Source: Marmoricola sp.
GTDB lineage: Bacteria > Actinomycetota > Actinomycetes > Propionibacteriales > Nocardioidaceae
Direction of reading: 5' to 3'
Assembly: GCA_025964775.1 (NCBI GenBank)
Contig: JAOPYE010000004.1
Span: 1-64,000 of the forward strand
Length of the DNA: 64,000 nucleotides
The notes under the pieces are model-generated. The model ran no database searches. It was not told where the DNA came from and saw nothing but the letters and a program-made list of their open reading frames with translations. Of the stretch, positions 31,753 through 42,179 are shown piece after piece. The translations under genes and the position numbers were made by a program. Positions within the stretch are counted from its first letter, which is position 1; each line of letters begins with the position of its first letter.

Positions 31753-32664
31753 ATGTTCATCACCCTTGCCCGGCTGGTGGCCGGCCTGGTCGCAGCCCTG
31801 TCCATCGGTGCGCCCGGCGCCGCGAGCCACCCGCCGGTCACCAAGCATCCGTGTTTCGAGCCGGTCGACGTCGGCGCGGCGGCCCGGGGAGCCACCAACC
31901 CGCGATCCGGTGACCACCGCACGATCACACCCGCGATGCAGCGGCGCATCGACGTGCGGACGGCCGGAATCCTGGCAGGGCGACGGGTGAGCACGGCGGC
32001 GGTCACCATCCCGGTCTACGTGCACGTGATGACGTCGAAGGCCGGCGCCGGCGACGTGAGCAACACCCGGATCGCCCGCCAGATCACCGTGCTCAACCAG
32101 ACCTATTCGGGCCACGACGCCGACCACGCGGGCGGGGTCGACACCGGTTTCCGGTTCCGGCTCGCCGGGACCGATCGGCACGCGAACACCACGTGGCACT
32201 CCGACGGGGACAGCGAGGCCTACCGGGCCCAGACCCGCAAGGGCGGACGCAACGCCCTGAACATCTGGCTCGTGGACTTCGGCTACCTCGGGATCGCGAC
32301 ATTCCCGTGGGACGCCGCCGGCGCGATCGGCATCGACGGGATCCGGGTCCAGTTCAGCTCGCTGCCCGGCGGCAGCGCCACGCACTACAGCGAGGGCAAG
32401 ACCGTGACGCACGAGACCGGCCACTGGCTCGGGCTGTACCACACGTTCCAGGACGGATGCGGGTCTCCCGGCGACGAGGTTGCCGACACCCCTGCGCAGT
32501 CGTCCCCGAGCACCGGGTGTCCGACCGGCCGCGATTCTTGCAGCGCCCCCGGGCTCGATCCGATCCACAACTACATGGACTACAGCTACGACGCCTGTTA
32601 CCAGTCCTTCTCGCCGCAGCAGGCGGCCCGGATGAAGAAGATGTGGACGGCGTACCGTGCCTGA
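31753..32664 (+). CDS. Secreted zinc metalloprotease, M43 (pappalysin)-like
   Basis: Signal peptide; TVTHETGHWLGLYHTFQDGC...DSCSAPGLDPIHNYMDYSYDACYQSFS. Confidence 0.88.
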   Translation: MFITLARLVAGLVAALSIGAPGAASHPPVTKHPCFEPVDVGAAARGATNPRSGDHRTITPAMQRRIDVRTAGILAGRRVSTAAVTIPVYVHVMTSKAGAGDVSNTRIARQITVLNQTYSGHDADHAGGVDTGFRFRLAGTDRHANTTWHSDGDSEAYRAQTRKGGRNALNIWLVDFGYLGIATFPWDAAGAIGIDGIRVQFSSLPGGSATHYSEGKTVTHETGHWLGLYHTFQDGCGSPGDEVADTPAQSSPSTGCPTGRDSCSAPGLDPIHNYMDYSYDACYQSFSPQQAARMKKMWTAYRA

Positions 32665-32760
32665 TCGCAGTCGATGTAACGCTTCCGGGCACCTCTGCGC
32701 TGTGTCGTGGTGAGAGCCGTTGTGGCTCGACGACCACGTACCCAGTCCAGGAGGGTTTGA

Positions 32761-33777
32761 ATGTTCTCGTCCCTGCTTCGTCGTACAGCTCTCGTCGCGG
32801 TCGCCGCGACCGCTGCGGCAGGCCTGGTGTCGGGGCCCGCGCTCAGTGCCGGCCCGCACACCACGTCCCTGTCCATCCGTACTGCGCGTCCCGCCGTAGC
32901 CCCCGGCGGCACGGACACGATCCTCGGCAGTCTCCTCGTCGGCGGGGGTCAGCCCCTGGCCGGCAAGACCGTGACGCTGGAAGCACAGCTGGCCGGCGAC
33001 CCGACCTTCCTCCCCGTGGGCACGGTCATCTCGGGTGCCCACGGTGGGGTGGCCCTGAAGGTCACGCCGGCCGAGACCACGAGGTACCAGTGGGTCTTCG
33101 CCGGTGACGCAGCCGATCGTGGGTCGCACAGCGGTGTGGCCACGGTCAGGGTCCAGGTGCCGTTGCACGCGCCGACCCGGCTGGCCACCTCGCTCTCGAT
33201 CCGGGTCGCTACCCCCGTGGTCGGCCTGACCGGCAAGGACACGGTCAGCGGTCGCTTGATCTCGCACCGGGTCGGGCTCCGGGGCAAGCTCGTGCTGCTG
33301 CTCGCCCGTGCCGACGGCACGACGTCGTGGACCTTCGGTGGCGCGAAGCGCACCGGCCCGCACGGCGGAGTCGCGTTCGTCGTCAGGCCGAAGGTGGGTA
33401 GCCACTACGAGCTGGTCTTCGAGGGCACCAGGAACTTCCGCAAGGCCCGCAGTGCCGTGGTGCATGTGGCGATCCGGCCGACGGCGATCTCGATCATGAC
33501 GTCAGCGGTCACCATCGCGCCCGGCGGCTCGGCGACGGTCAGCGGCGTGCTGACCGATCACGGGGCGCCGTTCGCGGGCCAGAGCGTCCAGCTGTGGGGC
33601 CGCCCGGCAGGGACGAGCCAGGGGTTCGCGGCACTGGCCGCCGGCACCACTGCGGCTGACGGCAGCGTGAGCTTCACGGTGTCGCCGACACGGACGATGA
33701 ACTACTTCCTTCGTTTCCCGCGTACCGCGACCGCTCCGGCAGTGCAGAGCACGACTCGTACGATTGCCGTGTCCTGA
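32761..33777 (+). CDS. Secreted protein with about three Ig-like/bacterial adhesin-type repeats
   Basis: Repeats TSLSIRTARPAVAPGGTDTILG / TSLSIRVATPVVGLTGKDTVSG / TAISIMTSAVTIAPGGSATVSG at about 100-aa spacing. Confidence 0.7.
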   Translation: MFSSLLRRTALVAVAATAAAGLVSGPALSAGPHTTSLSIRTARPAVAPGGTDTILGSLLVGGGQPLAGKTVTLEAQLAGDPTFLPVGTVISGAHGGVALKVTPAETTRYQWVFAGDAADRGSHSGVATVRVQVPLHAPTRLATSLSIRVATPVVGLTGKDTVSGRLISHRVGLRGKLVLLLARADGTTSWTFGGAKRTGPHGGVAFVVRPKVGSHYELVFEGTRNFRKARSAVVHVAIRPTAISIMTSAVTIAPGGSATVSGVLTDHGAPFAGQSVQLWGRPAGTSQGFAALAAGTTAADGSVSFTVSPTRTMNYFLRFPRTATAPAVQSTTRTIAVS

Positions 33778-33825
33778 CCGCAGCACGTCGATGCCCACGG
33801 CATCGATCGAGCGAAAGGATTCCGG

Positions 33826-34443
33826 CTGACCGGGTCCGAAAGTCCAGAGCAGGCTCGTCGGCCCGATCCCGACCGGGTTGGGGCCGACGAGGCTCTTGAC
33901 GTCGCCCTGGCACAGGCGCGCAACGGTGAGGAGGCCGGCTTCGTGGAACTCTGGCGCACCCTGCACCCGCCGCTGCTGCGATACCTGACCGTGCGCCGCA
34001 ACGACTCGCCTGAGGACCTCGCCTCCGAGACCTGGCTCCAGGTCATCCGTGACCTGTCGTCCTTCCAGGGCGATTCTCGCGATTTTCGTGCGTTCCTGTT
34101 CACGGTGGCGCGCAACCGGGCCATCGACCAGGGCCGGGCTCGCGCAGCCAGGCCGCTGGTTCTCGTCGCGGACCCGATCGAGGGGCAGGCGGCCCCGAGT
34201 GCCGAGACGGCGGCGCTGGAACAGGTCTCGACGCGTTCGGCGTTGGACCTCGTGGCCACGCTGCCGGCCGACCAGGCCGAGATGGTGATGCTGAGGGTGG
34301 TCGCAGGCCTCGACGTGGCTACGGTGGCGGCCATCGTCGGCAAGAAACCCGGCACGGTGCGCGTGAGCATCCATCGTGCCCTGCGCACGCTGGCGCGGGA
34401 CCCGCAGGTGCGTTCGGACCGGGTGCAGGAGGAGGTGGTGTAG
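33826..34443 (+). CDS. ECF-type sigma-70 family RNA polymerase sigma factor (proposed CTG start)
   Basis: EEAGFVELWRTLHPPLLRYLTVRRNDSPEDLASETWLQVIRDLSSF (region 2) and region 4; homologous reading extends upstream of GTG 33943; SD-like aAAGGA 7 nt before CTG 33826. Confidence 0.7.
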   Translation: MTGSESPEQARRPDPDRVGADEALDVALAQARNGEEAGFVELWRTLHPPLLRYLTVRRNDSPEDLASETWLQVIRDLSSFQGDSRDFRAFLFTVARNRAIDQGRARAARPLVLVADPIEGQAAPSAETAALEQVSTRSALDLVATLPADQAEMVMLRVVAGLDVATVAAIVGKKPGTVRVSIHRALRTLARDPQVRSDRVQEEVV

Positions 34444-35511
34444 ATGACAGGACCCGACGAGGAGAGCTGGGAGAACGACCCGCTCGTCCGTGCCCTGCGT
34501 GCGCCCGGAACCTCCCAGGAGCTCGCCGGCGAGAGCGAGTTCGTGGCGGCCTTCCGCGCTGAACGACGCCCGGGGGCAACGGTTCGTCGCCTGGGCAGGC
34601 GCCTCGGCATCAGCGCTACGACCGCGGTCACGACGATCGTGCTGACGGCCGGGGTCGCGGCGGCCTACAACCAGGCGCTGCCGGATCCTGTCCAGAGCTT
34701 CGCCCACAGTGTCCTCGGGCGGGTCGGTGTCCCGGCTCCTGAGCACCCGCGCCCGCACGCGAAGGCGCACGCACGGGTGGTGCGTGACGACAATCCGGCG
34801 AGCACCCACGTGCAGCCGGCGCCGCCACCCGGCGCCTCGACGACGAACACGCTGCCACCGCCGGCTGGACCCACCACCACCCCGGGGTCGACAAGCCCGC
34901 CGGCGACCGGGAGCTCGACGAGTCCTTCGCCGGCACCGGTGCCGACCGGCCAGCCCCGACGGGTGCCGGCAGCGGTCTCCATCGACGTCGCTGCTGCCCG
35001 GGTTGCTGCGGGCACTCCGGTCACCGTCTCCGGTGTCGTGAGTGCGAGTGACGGACACACGCTGCGCGGCCGCCGGGTACGCCTCGTCGCCCGTTCCGGC
35101 ACGTCGGGTTGGGTCCTGGTTGCGTCGGGACGGACAGGAGTCGGCGGCCGCATCGTCCTGCGGTCGGCCGCGTTGAACCAGAACACCGGGCTACGGCTGG
35201 TGACCGTGAACCGGGTCCGCAGCGCGATCGTCCGGGTGGTGGTCGTGCCGGTCATCACGGCGACCGTGGGCACGGCGTCCGGTACGTCGACCGTGACCAT
35301 CGTCGTCCGCGGCGGGCAGCCCGGTGACACGGTGGCCGTCTACCGGCGTCGCAACGGCGTCGAGGTCCGGATCGGCACTGTCTACCTGGACTCAGGAGGA
35401 TCTGCGGTGTTCTCGTTCCCGACGCCGAAGCGCTTGGTCCGGATCGTCCTGCGGCTGCCAGCCACGCACGCCCACGCTGCGGCGCAGACGGGCGTGACCG
35501 TGGGAGGCTGA
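34444..35511 (+). CDS. Membrane-anchored Pro-rich / Ig-like protein, putative anti-sigma partner
   Basis: Cytoplasmic N-terminus, one TM (TTAVTTIVLTAGVAAAY), Pro/Thr-rich linker, C-terminal Ig-like repeats; abuts sigma stop. Confidence 0.6.
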   Translation: MTGPDEESWENDPLVRALRAPGTSQELAGESEFVAAFRAERRPGATVRRLGRRLGISATTAVTTIVLTAGVAAAYNQALPDPVQSFAHSVLGRVGVPAPEHPRPHAKAHARVVRDDNPASTHVQPAPPPGASTTNTLPPPAGPTTTPGSTSPPATGSSTSPSPAPVPTGQPRRVPAAVSIDVAAARVAAGTPVTVSGVVSASDGHTLRGRRVRLVARSGTSGWVLVASGRTGVGGRIVLRSAALNQNTGLRLVTVNRVRSAIVRVVVVPVITATVGTASGTSTVTIVVRGGQPGDTVAVYRRRNGVEVRIGTVYLDSGGSAVFSFPTPKRLVRIVLRLPATHAHAAAQTGVTVGG

Positions 35512-36236
35512 TGCTCGTGACGGGTCACGACATCGAGGCTGTTCTCTTCGACTGGGGCGGCACCCTCACCGCCTGGCACGACATCGACTTCCATGCCGAA
35601 TCACTGGCTCTGGCGCAGGCGGTCGCCGGCACTGCGGACGGTGACGTGCTCGCGCATGCGGCACTCCTGCACGAGGCCGGCAGGACCGTCTGGGGGTGGA
35701 GCCGGGACCACCAGCGCAGTGCGACGGTCGCCGACCTTTTCGCCGTCGCAGGTCTTCCTCACGACGACGAGCTTCTGCGGCACTACTACGAGTTCTGGGA
35801 ACCGCACACCCTGACCGATTCGCAGGTCGCCGGTCTGTGGCAGACCCTGAAGGACCGGGGGATCAAGATCGGTGTCCTGTCCAACACGATCTGGCCCCGG
35901 GAGTGGCACGAGGGCTGGTTCCGGCGCGACGGGGTCCTGGACCTCATCGACGGCGACGTGTACACCAGCGAGATCCCGTGGACCAAGCCTGCCCCCGAAG
36001 CGTTCCGCGCGGCGATGGGTGCGGTCGGGGTCAGCGACCCGGCCCGGTGCGTGTACGTCGGGGACCGGCTCTTCGACGACGTCTGGGGCGCACACAACGC
36101 CGGTCTCCGCGCGATCCACATCCCGCACAGCGTGATCCCGGCCGACCAGATCGGGCACACCGAGGGGAAACCGGACGCAGTCGCGCACGACTTAGGGGAC
36201 ATCGCGGCAATTGTTGCCGGGTTGTGCAGTGCATGA
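35511..36236 (+). CDS. HAD superfamily hydrolase
   Basis: VLFDWGGTLTAWHDIDF, VLSNTIW, KPAPEAF, YVGDRLFDDVWGAHNAGLRAI. Confidence 0.88.
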   Translation: MLVTGHDIEAVLFDWGGTLTAWHDIDFHAESLALAQAVAGTADGDVLAHAALLHEAGRTVWGWSRDHQRSATVADLFAVAGLPHDDELLRHYYEFWEPHTLTDSQVAGLWQTLKDRGIKIGVLSNTIWPREWHEGWFRRDGVLDLIDGDVYTSEIPWTKPAPEAFRAAMGAVGVSDPARCVYVGDRLFDDVWGAHNAGLRAIHIPHSVIPADQIGHTEGKPDAVAHDLGDIAAIVAGLCSA

Positions 36237-36288
36237 ACCGGAAGCGCCGTGATTGTTCCGTTCGGGTCCCCGGCTCGGCAGGATCGAC

Positions 36289-36708
36289 TCAGTGGCTACC
36301 GGGGAACATCTCGGGGGTTCCTCGGAACTCCACCTGACGGACAGCCACCTCGTTGAGAGCGACAAGGGCCCATCGGCGCTGAGCGCCGGCGGTGTTCTCG
36401 ACGAGTTGGCCGTAGGTCTTGGCGATGCGGCGCTCCAGTTGGAGCGCCGCATCGTTCAATTCTGCGGCCGTCGTCATCTGCGCCGGCAGGTCGTAGGTCA
36501 CGTCGGACGCCACCGGTACGGCGCCGAGGTCGTGGATGAACACGGTCAGTTCGTCGCGGCGGCGGCGGTGCTCGCGATAGGCGTCGACCAGGACGGCGTA
36601 CAGGGCGTGCTGTCGCGATGATGACGCCTGCGCACCCAGGACGCCGGTGAGGTAGACCGCGGCGTGCTCGCCGGCGAGGGCAGCCTGCAGTGCGTCGATC
36701 GTCTTCAT
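36289..36708 (-). CDS. DUF4439 (ferritin-like) domain protein
   Basis: LQAALAGEHAAVYLTGVLGAQ...AYREHRRRRDELTVFIHDLGA. Confidence 0.8.
   Translation of the reverse strand: MKTIDALQAALAGEHAAVYLTGVLGAQASSSRQHALYAVLVDAYREHRRRRDELTVFIHDLGAVPVASDVTYDLPAQMTTAAELNDAALQLERRIAKTYGQLVENTAGAQRRWALVALNEVAVRQVEFRGTPEMFPGSH
36423..36454. repeat. 32-nt near-perfect palindrome (15-bp arms, GT centre)
   Basis: CGATGCGGCGCTCCA-GT-TGGAGCGCCGCATCG. Confidence 0.95.
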
Positions 36709-37223
36709 GCCGGCATCACCGCCAGCTGCTGCGAGATCGCCGCCGACATGCTGCCGAACAGCCGGGCGTACCGGCCGCTCTCCGCGGCGACCGCAACCTC
36801 GATGAGCCGGTCGTGGAGCGCCCGCTCGGTGTCCAGGACCAGTCGCAGCGCGGCCGCCTGGTTCCTGGCGGTGACCGGCGCCGCGCTCGTGGTGGCCCGA
36901 TCGACGTAACCAGGGACTGCCTGGCGCAAGTTCGTCAGATGAACCTCGTGCATCGCCACCAGCGGATGCAGCCGGTGCACGAGTGCCGGGTACGTCGAGG
37001 CGATCCGGCCGATCACCCGCTCGGCGCCGGCCATCGCGGATCCGAGCTCGACGGCGGCGGTCACGTCGTGCGGCGGGCCACTGCGTCGGGGCACGGGCTG
37101 CGCGGTTGCCGCCGAGGGCGCGGAGGAGGCCGAGCATCCGGTCACTGCGAGCACGCCGAGCCCGAGGCCACCGAGCACCAGGGCTCGCCTGGTCGGTGCG
37201 GCCGTTCCCACTCTCGGACTCAT
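36705..37223 (-). CDS. Tat/lipoprotein-signal protein, probably ferritin-like
   Basis: TRRALVLGGLGLGVLAVTGCSA twin-Arg plus lipobox; 4-bp overlap with DUF4439 gene. Confidence 0.65.
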   Translation of the reverse strand: MSPRVGTAAPTRRALVLGGLGLGVLAVTGCSASSAPSAATAQPVPRRSGPPHDVTAAVELGSAMAGAERVIGRIASTYPALVHRLHPLVAMHEVHLTNLRQAVPGYVDRATTSAAPVTARNQAAALRLVLDTERALHDRLIEVAVAAESGRYARLFGSMSAAISQQLAVMPA

Positions 37224-37321
37224 CACGGCGCATCGTAACCAGCACCGTGCGTCGGTGCGTCGGCGGCGTTGGCCGGATGCCCTAGGCTGACCGCACCACA
37301 ACAACACAGCAGGAGGTCGAG

Positions 37322-37786
37322 ATGGGAACGCCGGACATCACCGACCGTCTGGCTGCTGTGCTCGGTGCTCCGGTCGAGGCCCTGGGCCTGGACCTGGAGG
37401 CAGTGGACCTGTCCAAGGCAGGCAAGCGATCGGTCCTGCGGGTCGCTGTCGACAAGGACGGCGGCGTCGACATGGACGACATCGCGGAAGCCACCAAGGC
37501 GGTCTCGGCGGTCCTCGACGACTCCGACCTGATGGGCAGCGGAGCGTTCACCCTGGAGGTCTCCTCGCCGGGCGTTGATCGGCCCCTGACGCATCCGCGG
37601 CACTGGCGCCGGAACCAGACCCGACTGGTCAAGGTCGACCTGGTCGACGGCGAAGCGGTCACGGGCCGCATCGTTGCAGCCGACGATTCCGGCGCCACCC
37701 TCGATGTCGAGGGCACCGAGCAGGTGGTCTCCTACGAGGCGATCGCCAAGGCGAAGATCCAGATCGAGTTCAAGCGGGAAGGCTGA
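37322..37786 (+). CDS. rimP: Ribosome maturation factor RimP
   Basis: LEVSSPGVDRPLTHPRHWRRNQTRLVKV. Confidence 0.95.
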   Translation: MGTPDITDRLAAVLGAPVEALGLDLEAVDLSKAGKRSVLRVAVDKDGGVDMDDIAEATKAVSAVLDDSDLMGSGAFTLEVSSPGVDRPLTHPRHWRRNQTRLVKVDLVDGEAVTGRIVAADDSGATLDVEGTEQVVSYEAIAKAKIQIEFKREG

Positions 37787-37789
37787 GAC

Positions 37790-38767
37790 GTGGACATCGA
37801 CATGAGCATCTTGCGCATGCTCGAGCGCGAGAAGGAGATCTCCTTCGAGGTACTGGTCGAAGCGATCGAGCAGGCGCTGCTGACGGCCTACCACAAGACG
37901 CCAGGGGCGCTCGAGCACGCGCGCGTGCAGCTCGACCGCAAGAGCGGACACGTGGTGGTCTTCGTCCGCGAGACCGATGACGCCGGGGAGACGGTCGGCG
38001 AGGAGTTCGACGACACCCCCGAGGACTTCGGCCGGATCGCCGCAACGACGGCGAAGCAGATCATGTTGCAGCGCCTGCGCGACGCCGAGGACGAGATCCG
38101 GTTCGGGGAGTTCTCCGGCAAGGAGGGCGACATCGTCTCCGGCCTGATCCAGCAGGGTCGTGACCCCCAGGACGTCATGGTCGACCTGGGCAAGCTGGAG
38201 GCGCTGCTCCCGGCCGGTGAGCAGGTGCCGGGGGAGGACTACTCCCACGGAACCCGGATCAAGTGCCTGGTCGTGAGCGTCCGCAAGGGCATGCGGGGTC
38301 CGCAGGTGATGCTCTCGCGCACCCACCCGAACCTGGTCAAGAAGCTGTTCGCGCTCGAGGTCCCCGAGATCGCCGACGGCACCGTCGAGATCGTCGCCAT
38401 CGCGCGCGAGGCCGGTCACCGCACCAAGATCGCGGTGAAGACCGAGGTCGCCGGCGTGAATGCCAAGGGCTCGTGCATCGGTCCGATGGGCCAGCGCGTC
38501 CGGGCAGTGATGAACGAGCTCCACGGCGAGAAGATCGACATCATCGACTGGTCCGACGACCCGGCCGACATGGTGGCCAACGCGCTGAGCCCGGCGCGGG
38601 TCTCCAGCGTGAAGGTCGTCGACGAGTCGGCCCGTTCGGCACGCGTGGTCGTTCCCGACTTCCAGCTCTCGCTCGCGATCGGCAAGGAGGGTCAGAACGC
38701 CCGCCTCGCGGCTCGCCTGACAGGCTGGAGGATCGACATCCGTTCCGACGAGGCTCCCGAGGAGTGA
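37790..38767 (+). CDS. nusA: Transcription termination/antitermination protein NusA
   Basis: [39 protein letters not shown] domains. Confidence 0.97.
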   Translation: MDIDMSILRMLEREKEISFEVLVEAIEQALLTAYHKTPGALEHARVQLDRKSGHVVVFVRETDDAGETVGEEFDDTPEDFGRIAATTAKQIMLQRLRDAEDEIRFGEFSGKEGDIVSGLIQQGRDPQDVMVDLGKLEALLPAGEQVPGEDYSHGTRIKCLVVSVRKGMRGPQVMLSRTHPNLVKKLFALEVPEIADGTVEIVAIAREAGHRTKIAVKTEVAGVNAKGSCIGPMGQRVRAVMNELHGEKIDIIDWSDDPADMVANALSPARVSSVKVVDESARSARVVVPDFQLSLAIGKEGQNARLAARLTGWRIDIRSDEAPEE

Positions 38768-38834
38768 TCCCGCGCGGGGTCCGGCGGCGCTGCGGTTCGG
38801 CGTTGTCGACCCCGACCGGCTAGACTCCTCGCTG

Positions 38835-39143
38835 GTGACCCCACGCGACCCCGATCTGGCTCCCGGCCCTGTCCGGACGTGCATCGGATGTCGCAGGCGG
38901 GCCACCAAGCGTGAGTTGCTGCGAGTCGTCGCAGGAGACGGGACGGTGGTCCCTGACCCGGACGGTTCGGCGCCGGGACGCGGTGCGCACCTGCACCCGA
39001 CCCTTGCGTGTTTCGAGCTCGCCGAGCGAAAGCGTGCCTTCACCCGGGCCCTGCGACATGATGTCGCGAAATCCGGGGGGCAGCTCGACCTGGCTGGCTT
39101 GAAGGAGCACCTGACGCACTCCGACCCAGCAGCACCGAGATGA
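38835..39143 (+). CDS. ylxR: YlxR family protein
   Basis: PVRTCIGCRRRATKRELLRVV. Confidence 0.9.
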   Translation: MTPRDPDLAPGPVRTCIGCRRRATKRELLRVVAGDGTVVPDPDGSAPGRGAHLHPTLACFELAERKRAFTRALRHDVAKSGGQLDLAGLKEHLTHSDPAAPR

Positions 39144-39256
39144 AACTGGAGCATCAGCTCATGAGCCTGCGATGAGAACTTCGCGATGAGCGTGCACATC
39201 AACTAGCGGTCCGCAGCCCCCGGTTTCCACCCGGGCTCGGACCAGGAGGAACAAGC

Positions 39257-42097
39257 GTGGCCAAGGTCCGAGTCCATGAACTCGCAAAAGATTACGGCGT
39301 CACCAGCAAGGATGTGCTGGCGATGCTCGGCGAACTCGGTGAGTTCGTCAAAGCCGCTTCGTCGACGGTGGAGCCTCCCGTCGTCAAGCGCTTCCAGGAC
39401 AAGTACGGCGCTGAGTTGACCGCGAAGGCGGAAGCAGTGGCGGCCAAGAAGGCTGCCAAGAAGGTCGGTGCCAAGAAAGCAAGCGCCGACGAAGCGCCGG
39501 TCGACGTAGCGCCGGACGCCGCAGTTACCGTTGCCGAAGTGCCCGCCGCGGCTGCGGCTGCGAAGGCGGCTGCTCCGCGGCCGGGTCCGCGTGCTGCGGC
39601 CGTCGAGGAGGTCGTCGAGCCCGTCGTGGACGAGGCGCCGGCGCCGGTCGAGGCACCGGTCGTCGAGCCCCCCGCTGACGAGCCGCCGGCTGCCGGCCCG
39701 CGTCCGGGTGCTCGTCCGGGCGCGCCGCGTCCGGGCAACAACCCGTTCTCCTCGACCCAGGGCATGGGCCGACGTCCGGCTGCGGTCCCGCCGCGCGACG
39801 GCGCCGCTCCCGGTGCTCCTGAGCAGGGTGCTCCGGCTGGTCGTCCCGGCATGCCGCGCCCGAACCCGGCGATGATGCCGAAGTCTCCGGCCGCCTTCGG
39901 TGGGGGCCCCGGCGGCGCACGTCCGCGTCCGGGCGGTCCTGGTGCCGGTGGCCCCGGTGGCCCCGGTGGCCGTGGTCCCGGCGGTCCGGGTGCTGGTCGA
40001 GGCCCCGGCGGTCCGGGTGCCGGTCGTCCCGGTGCAGGTGCCGGTGCCGGTGCTCCCGGTCGCGGCGGCTTCGGTGGCGGCCCTGGCGGTGCGCCCGGCG
40101 GTGGCGGTCCCGGTGGTGGCCCTGGTGGTCGTCCCGGTGGCGGCGGTCGTCCTGGCCAGCGTGGCAGCACCCAGGGCGCCTTCGGTCGCCCGGGTGGCCC
40201 GTCGCGCCGTGGCCGCAAGTCGAAGCGTGCCCGTCGCCAGGAATTCGAGCAGATGGAAGCCCCGACGATCGGCGGCATCCGCGTCCGCAAGGGCAACGGC
40301 GAGACCGTTCGCCTGGCCCGCGGTGCCTCGCTGACCGACTTCGCCGAGAAGGTAGGTGTCGATCCGGCTTCGCTGGTCCAGATGCTCTTCTCGCTCGGCG
40401 AGATGGTCACCGCGACCGAGTCGGTCAACGACGCGACTCTCGAACTCCTCGGTGAGGAGCTCAACTACATCGTCGAGGTCGTCTCGCCCGAGGACGAGGA
40501 CCGGGAGCTGCTCGAGTCCTTCGACCTGGAGTTCGGTGCCGACGAGGGCAGCGAGGACGACCTGGTCATCCGGCCGCCGGTCGTGACCGTGATGGGTCAC
40601 GTCGACCACGGAAAGACCAAGCTCCTCGACGCCCTGCGCGACGCGAACGTCGTCGACAAGGAGGCCGGTGGCATCACCCAGCACATCGGCGCCTACCAGG
40701 TCTCGGCGGAGGTCGACGGCAACGAACGCCGGATCACCTTCATCGACACCCCGGGTCACGAGGCGTTCACCGCAATGCGTGCCCGTGGTGCCCAGGCGAC
40801 CGACATCGCCGTCCTGGTGGTCGCGGCCGACGACGGCGTCATGCCGCAGACGGTCGAGGCGCTCAACCACGCCAAGGCTGCCGGCGTACCGATCGTGGTC
40901 GCGGTCAACAAGATCGACAAGGAAGACGCCGACCCGACCAAGGTCCGTGGCCAGCTGACCGAGTACGGCCTGGTGCCCGAGGAGTACGGCGGCGACGCCA
41001 TGTTCGTCGACGTCTCGGCCAAGTCGCAGCTCAACCTCGACAAGCTGCTCGAGGCGATCGTCCTGACCGCCGATGCCTCGCTCGACCTGCGGGCCAACCC
41101 GCACCAGGACGCGCAGGGCCTCGTCGTCGAAGCGCACCTCGACCGCGGTCGCGGTCCGGTCGCGACGATCCTGGTCCAGCGCGGAACGCTGCGCGTGGGT
41201 GACTCGATCGTGGCCGGCCCGGCGTTCGGCCGGGTTCGCGCCATGCTCGACGAGCACGGCGAGAACATCGAGTACGCCGACCCGTCCCGTCCCGCGATGG
41301 TGCTCGGCCTCTCCGGTGTCCCCGGAGCCGGGCAGAACTTCATCGTGGTCGAGGACGACCGGATGGCTCGCCAGATCGCCGAGAAGCGCGAAGCCCGCGA
41401 GCGGGCGGCCATGCAGGCCAAGCGCCGCGTGCGTCGTACGCTCGAGGACTTCATGGCCTCGATGGAGAAGGGTGCGGAGAGCCAGGAGCTCAACCTCATC
41501 CTCAAGGGCGACGTGTCCGGTTCGGTCGAGGCTCTCGAGGACGCGCTCGCCAAGATCGACGTCGGCGACGAGGTCAGCCTGCGGGTCATCGACCGCGGCG
41601 TCGGTGCGATCACCGAGACCAACGTCGACCTGGCCGCGGCCTCCGACGCGATCATCATCGGCTTCAACGTCCGCCCGCAGGGCAAGGCGACCGAGATGGC
41701 CGACAAGGAAGGCGTGGAGATCCGGTACTACTCGGTCATCTACCAGGCCATCGAGGAGATCGAGGCAGCGCTCAAGGGCATGCTCAAGCCGGAGTTCGAG
41801 GAGTCGGTGCTGGGTCAGGCCGAGATCCGCGCGATCTTCCGCTCGTCCAAGATCGGCAACATCGCCGGCTGCATGGTCACCAGCGGTGTGATCCGTCGCA
41901 ACGCGAAGGTCCGCCTGATCCGCGACGGTGCCGTGATCGTGGAGAGCGCCGACCTCGGCTCGCTCAAGCGCGAGAAGGACGACGCCTCCGAGGTCCGCGA
42001 GGGCTTCGAGTGCGGTCTGGTCATCAAGGGCTACAACGATGTCAAGGAAGGCGACATCGTGGAGGCCTACGAGATGAAGGAGATCCCGCGCAGCTGA
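39257..42097 (+). CDS. infB: Translation initiation factor IF-2
   Basis: [37 protein letters not shown]; long Gly/Pro-rich N-terminal linker. Confidence 0.98.
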   Translation: MAKVRVHELAKDYGVTSKDVLAMLGELGEFVKAASSTVEPPVVKRFQDKYGAELTAKAEAVAAKKAAKKVGAKKASADEAPVDVAPDAAVTVAEVPAAAAAAKAAAPRPGPRAAAVEEVVEPVVDEAPAPVEAPVVEPPADEPPAAGPRPGARPGAPRPGNNPFSSTQGMGRRPAAVPPRDGAAPGAPEQGAPAGRPGMPRPNPAMMPKSPAAFGGGPGGARPRPGGPGAGGPGGPGGRGPGGPGAGRGPGGPGAGRPGAGAGAGAPGRGGFGGGPGGAPGGGGPGGGPGGRPGGGGRPGQRGSTQGAFGRPGGPSRRGRKSKRARRQEFEQMEAPTIGGIRVRKGNGETVRLARGASLTDFAEKVGVDPASLVQMLFSLGEMVTATESVNDATLELLGEELNYIVEVVSPEDEDRELLESFDLEFGADEGSEDDLVIRPPVVTVMGHVDHGKTKLLDALRDANVVDKEAGGITQHIGAYQVSAEVDGNERRITFIDTPGHEAFTAMRARGAQATDIAVLVVAADDGVMPQTVEALNHAKAAGVPIVVAVNKIDKEDADPTKVRGQLTEYGLVPEEYGGDAMFVDVSAKSQLNLDKLLEAIVLTADASLDLRANPHQDAQGLVVEAHLDRGRGPVATILVQRGTLRVGDSIVAGPAFGRVRAMLDEHGENIEYADPSRPAMVLGLSGVPGAGQNFIVVEDDRMARQIAEKREARERAAMQAKRRVRRTLEDFMASMEKGAESQELNLILKGDVSGSVEALEDALAKIDVGDEVSLRVIDRGVGAITETNVDLAAASDAIIIGFNVRPQGKATEMADKEGVEIRYYSVIYQAIEEIEAALKGMLKPEFEESVLGQAEIRAIFRSSKIGNIAGCMVTSGVIRRNAKVRLIRDGAVIVESADLGSLKREKDDASEVREGFECGLVIKGYNDVKEGDIVEAYEMKEIPRS

Positions 42098-42102
42098 TCG
42101 CT

Positions 42103-42143
42103 CGTTGCCGACCCGCCGCCTGCTGGCAGGCGGGTCGGCAACG
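42103..42143. other. 15-bp perfect hairpin between infB and rbfA
   Basis: CGTTGCCGACCCGCC / GGCGGGTCGGCAACG with 11-nt loop, no U-tract. Confidence 0.85.
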
Positions 42144-42179
42144 GATCGGTCCAGCTCACGGGACAGGAAGAGACTCACC

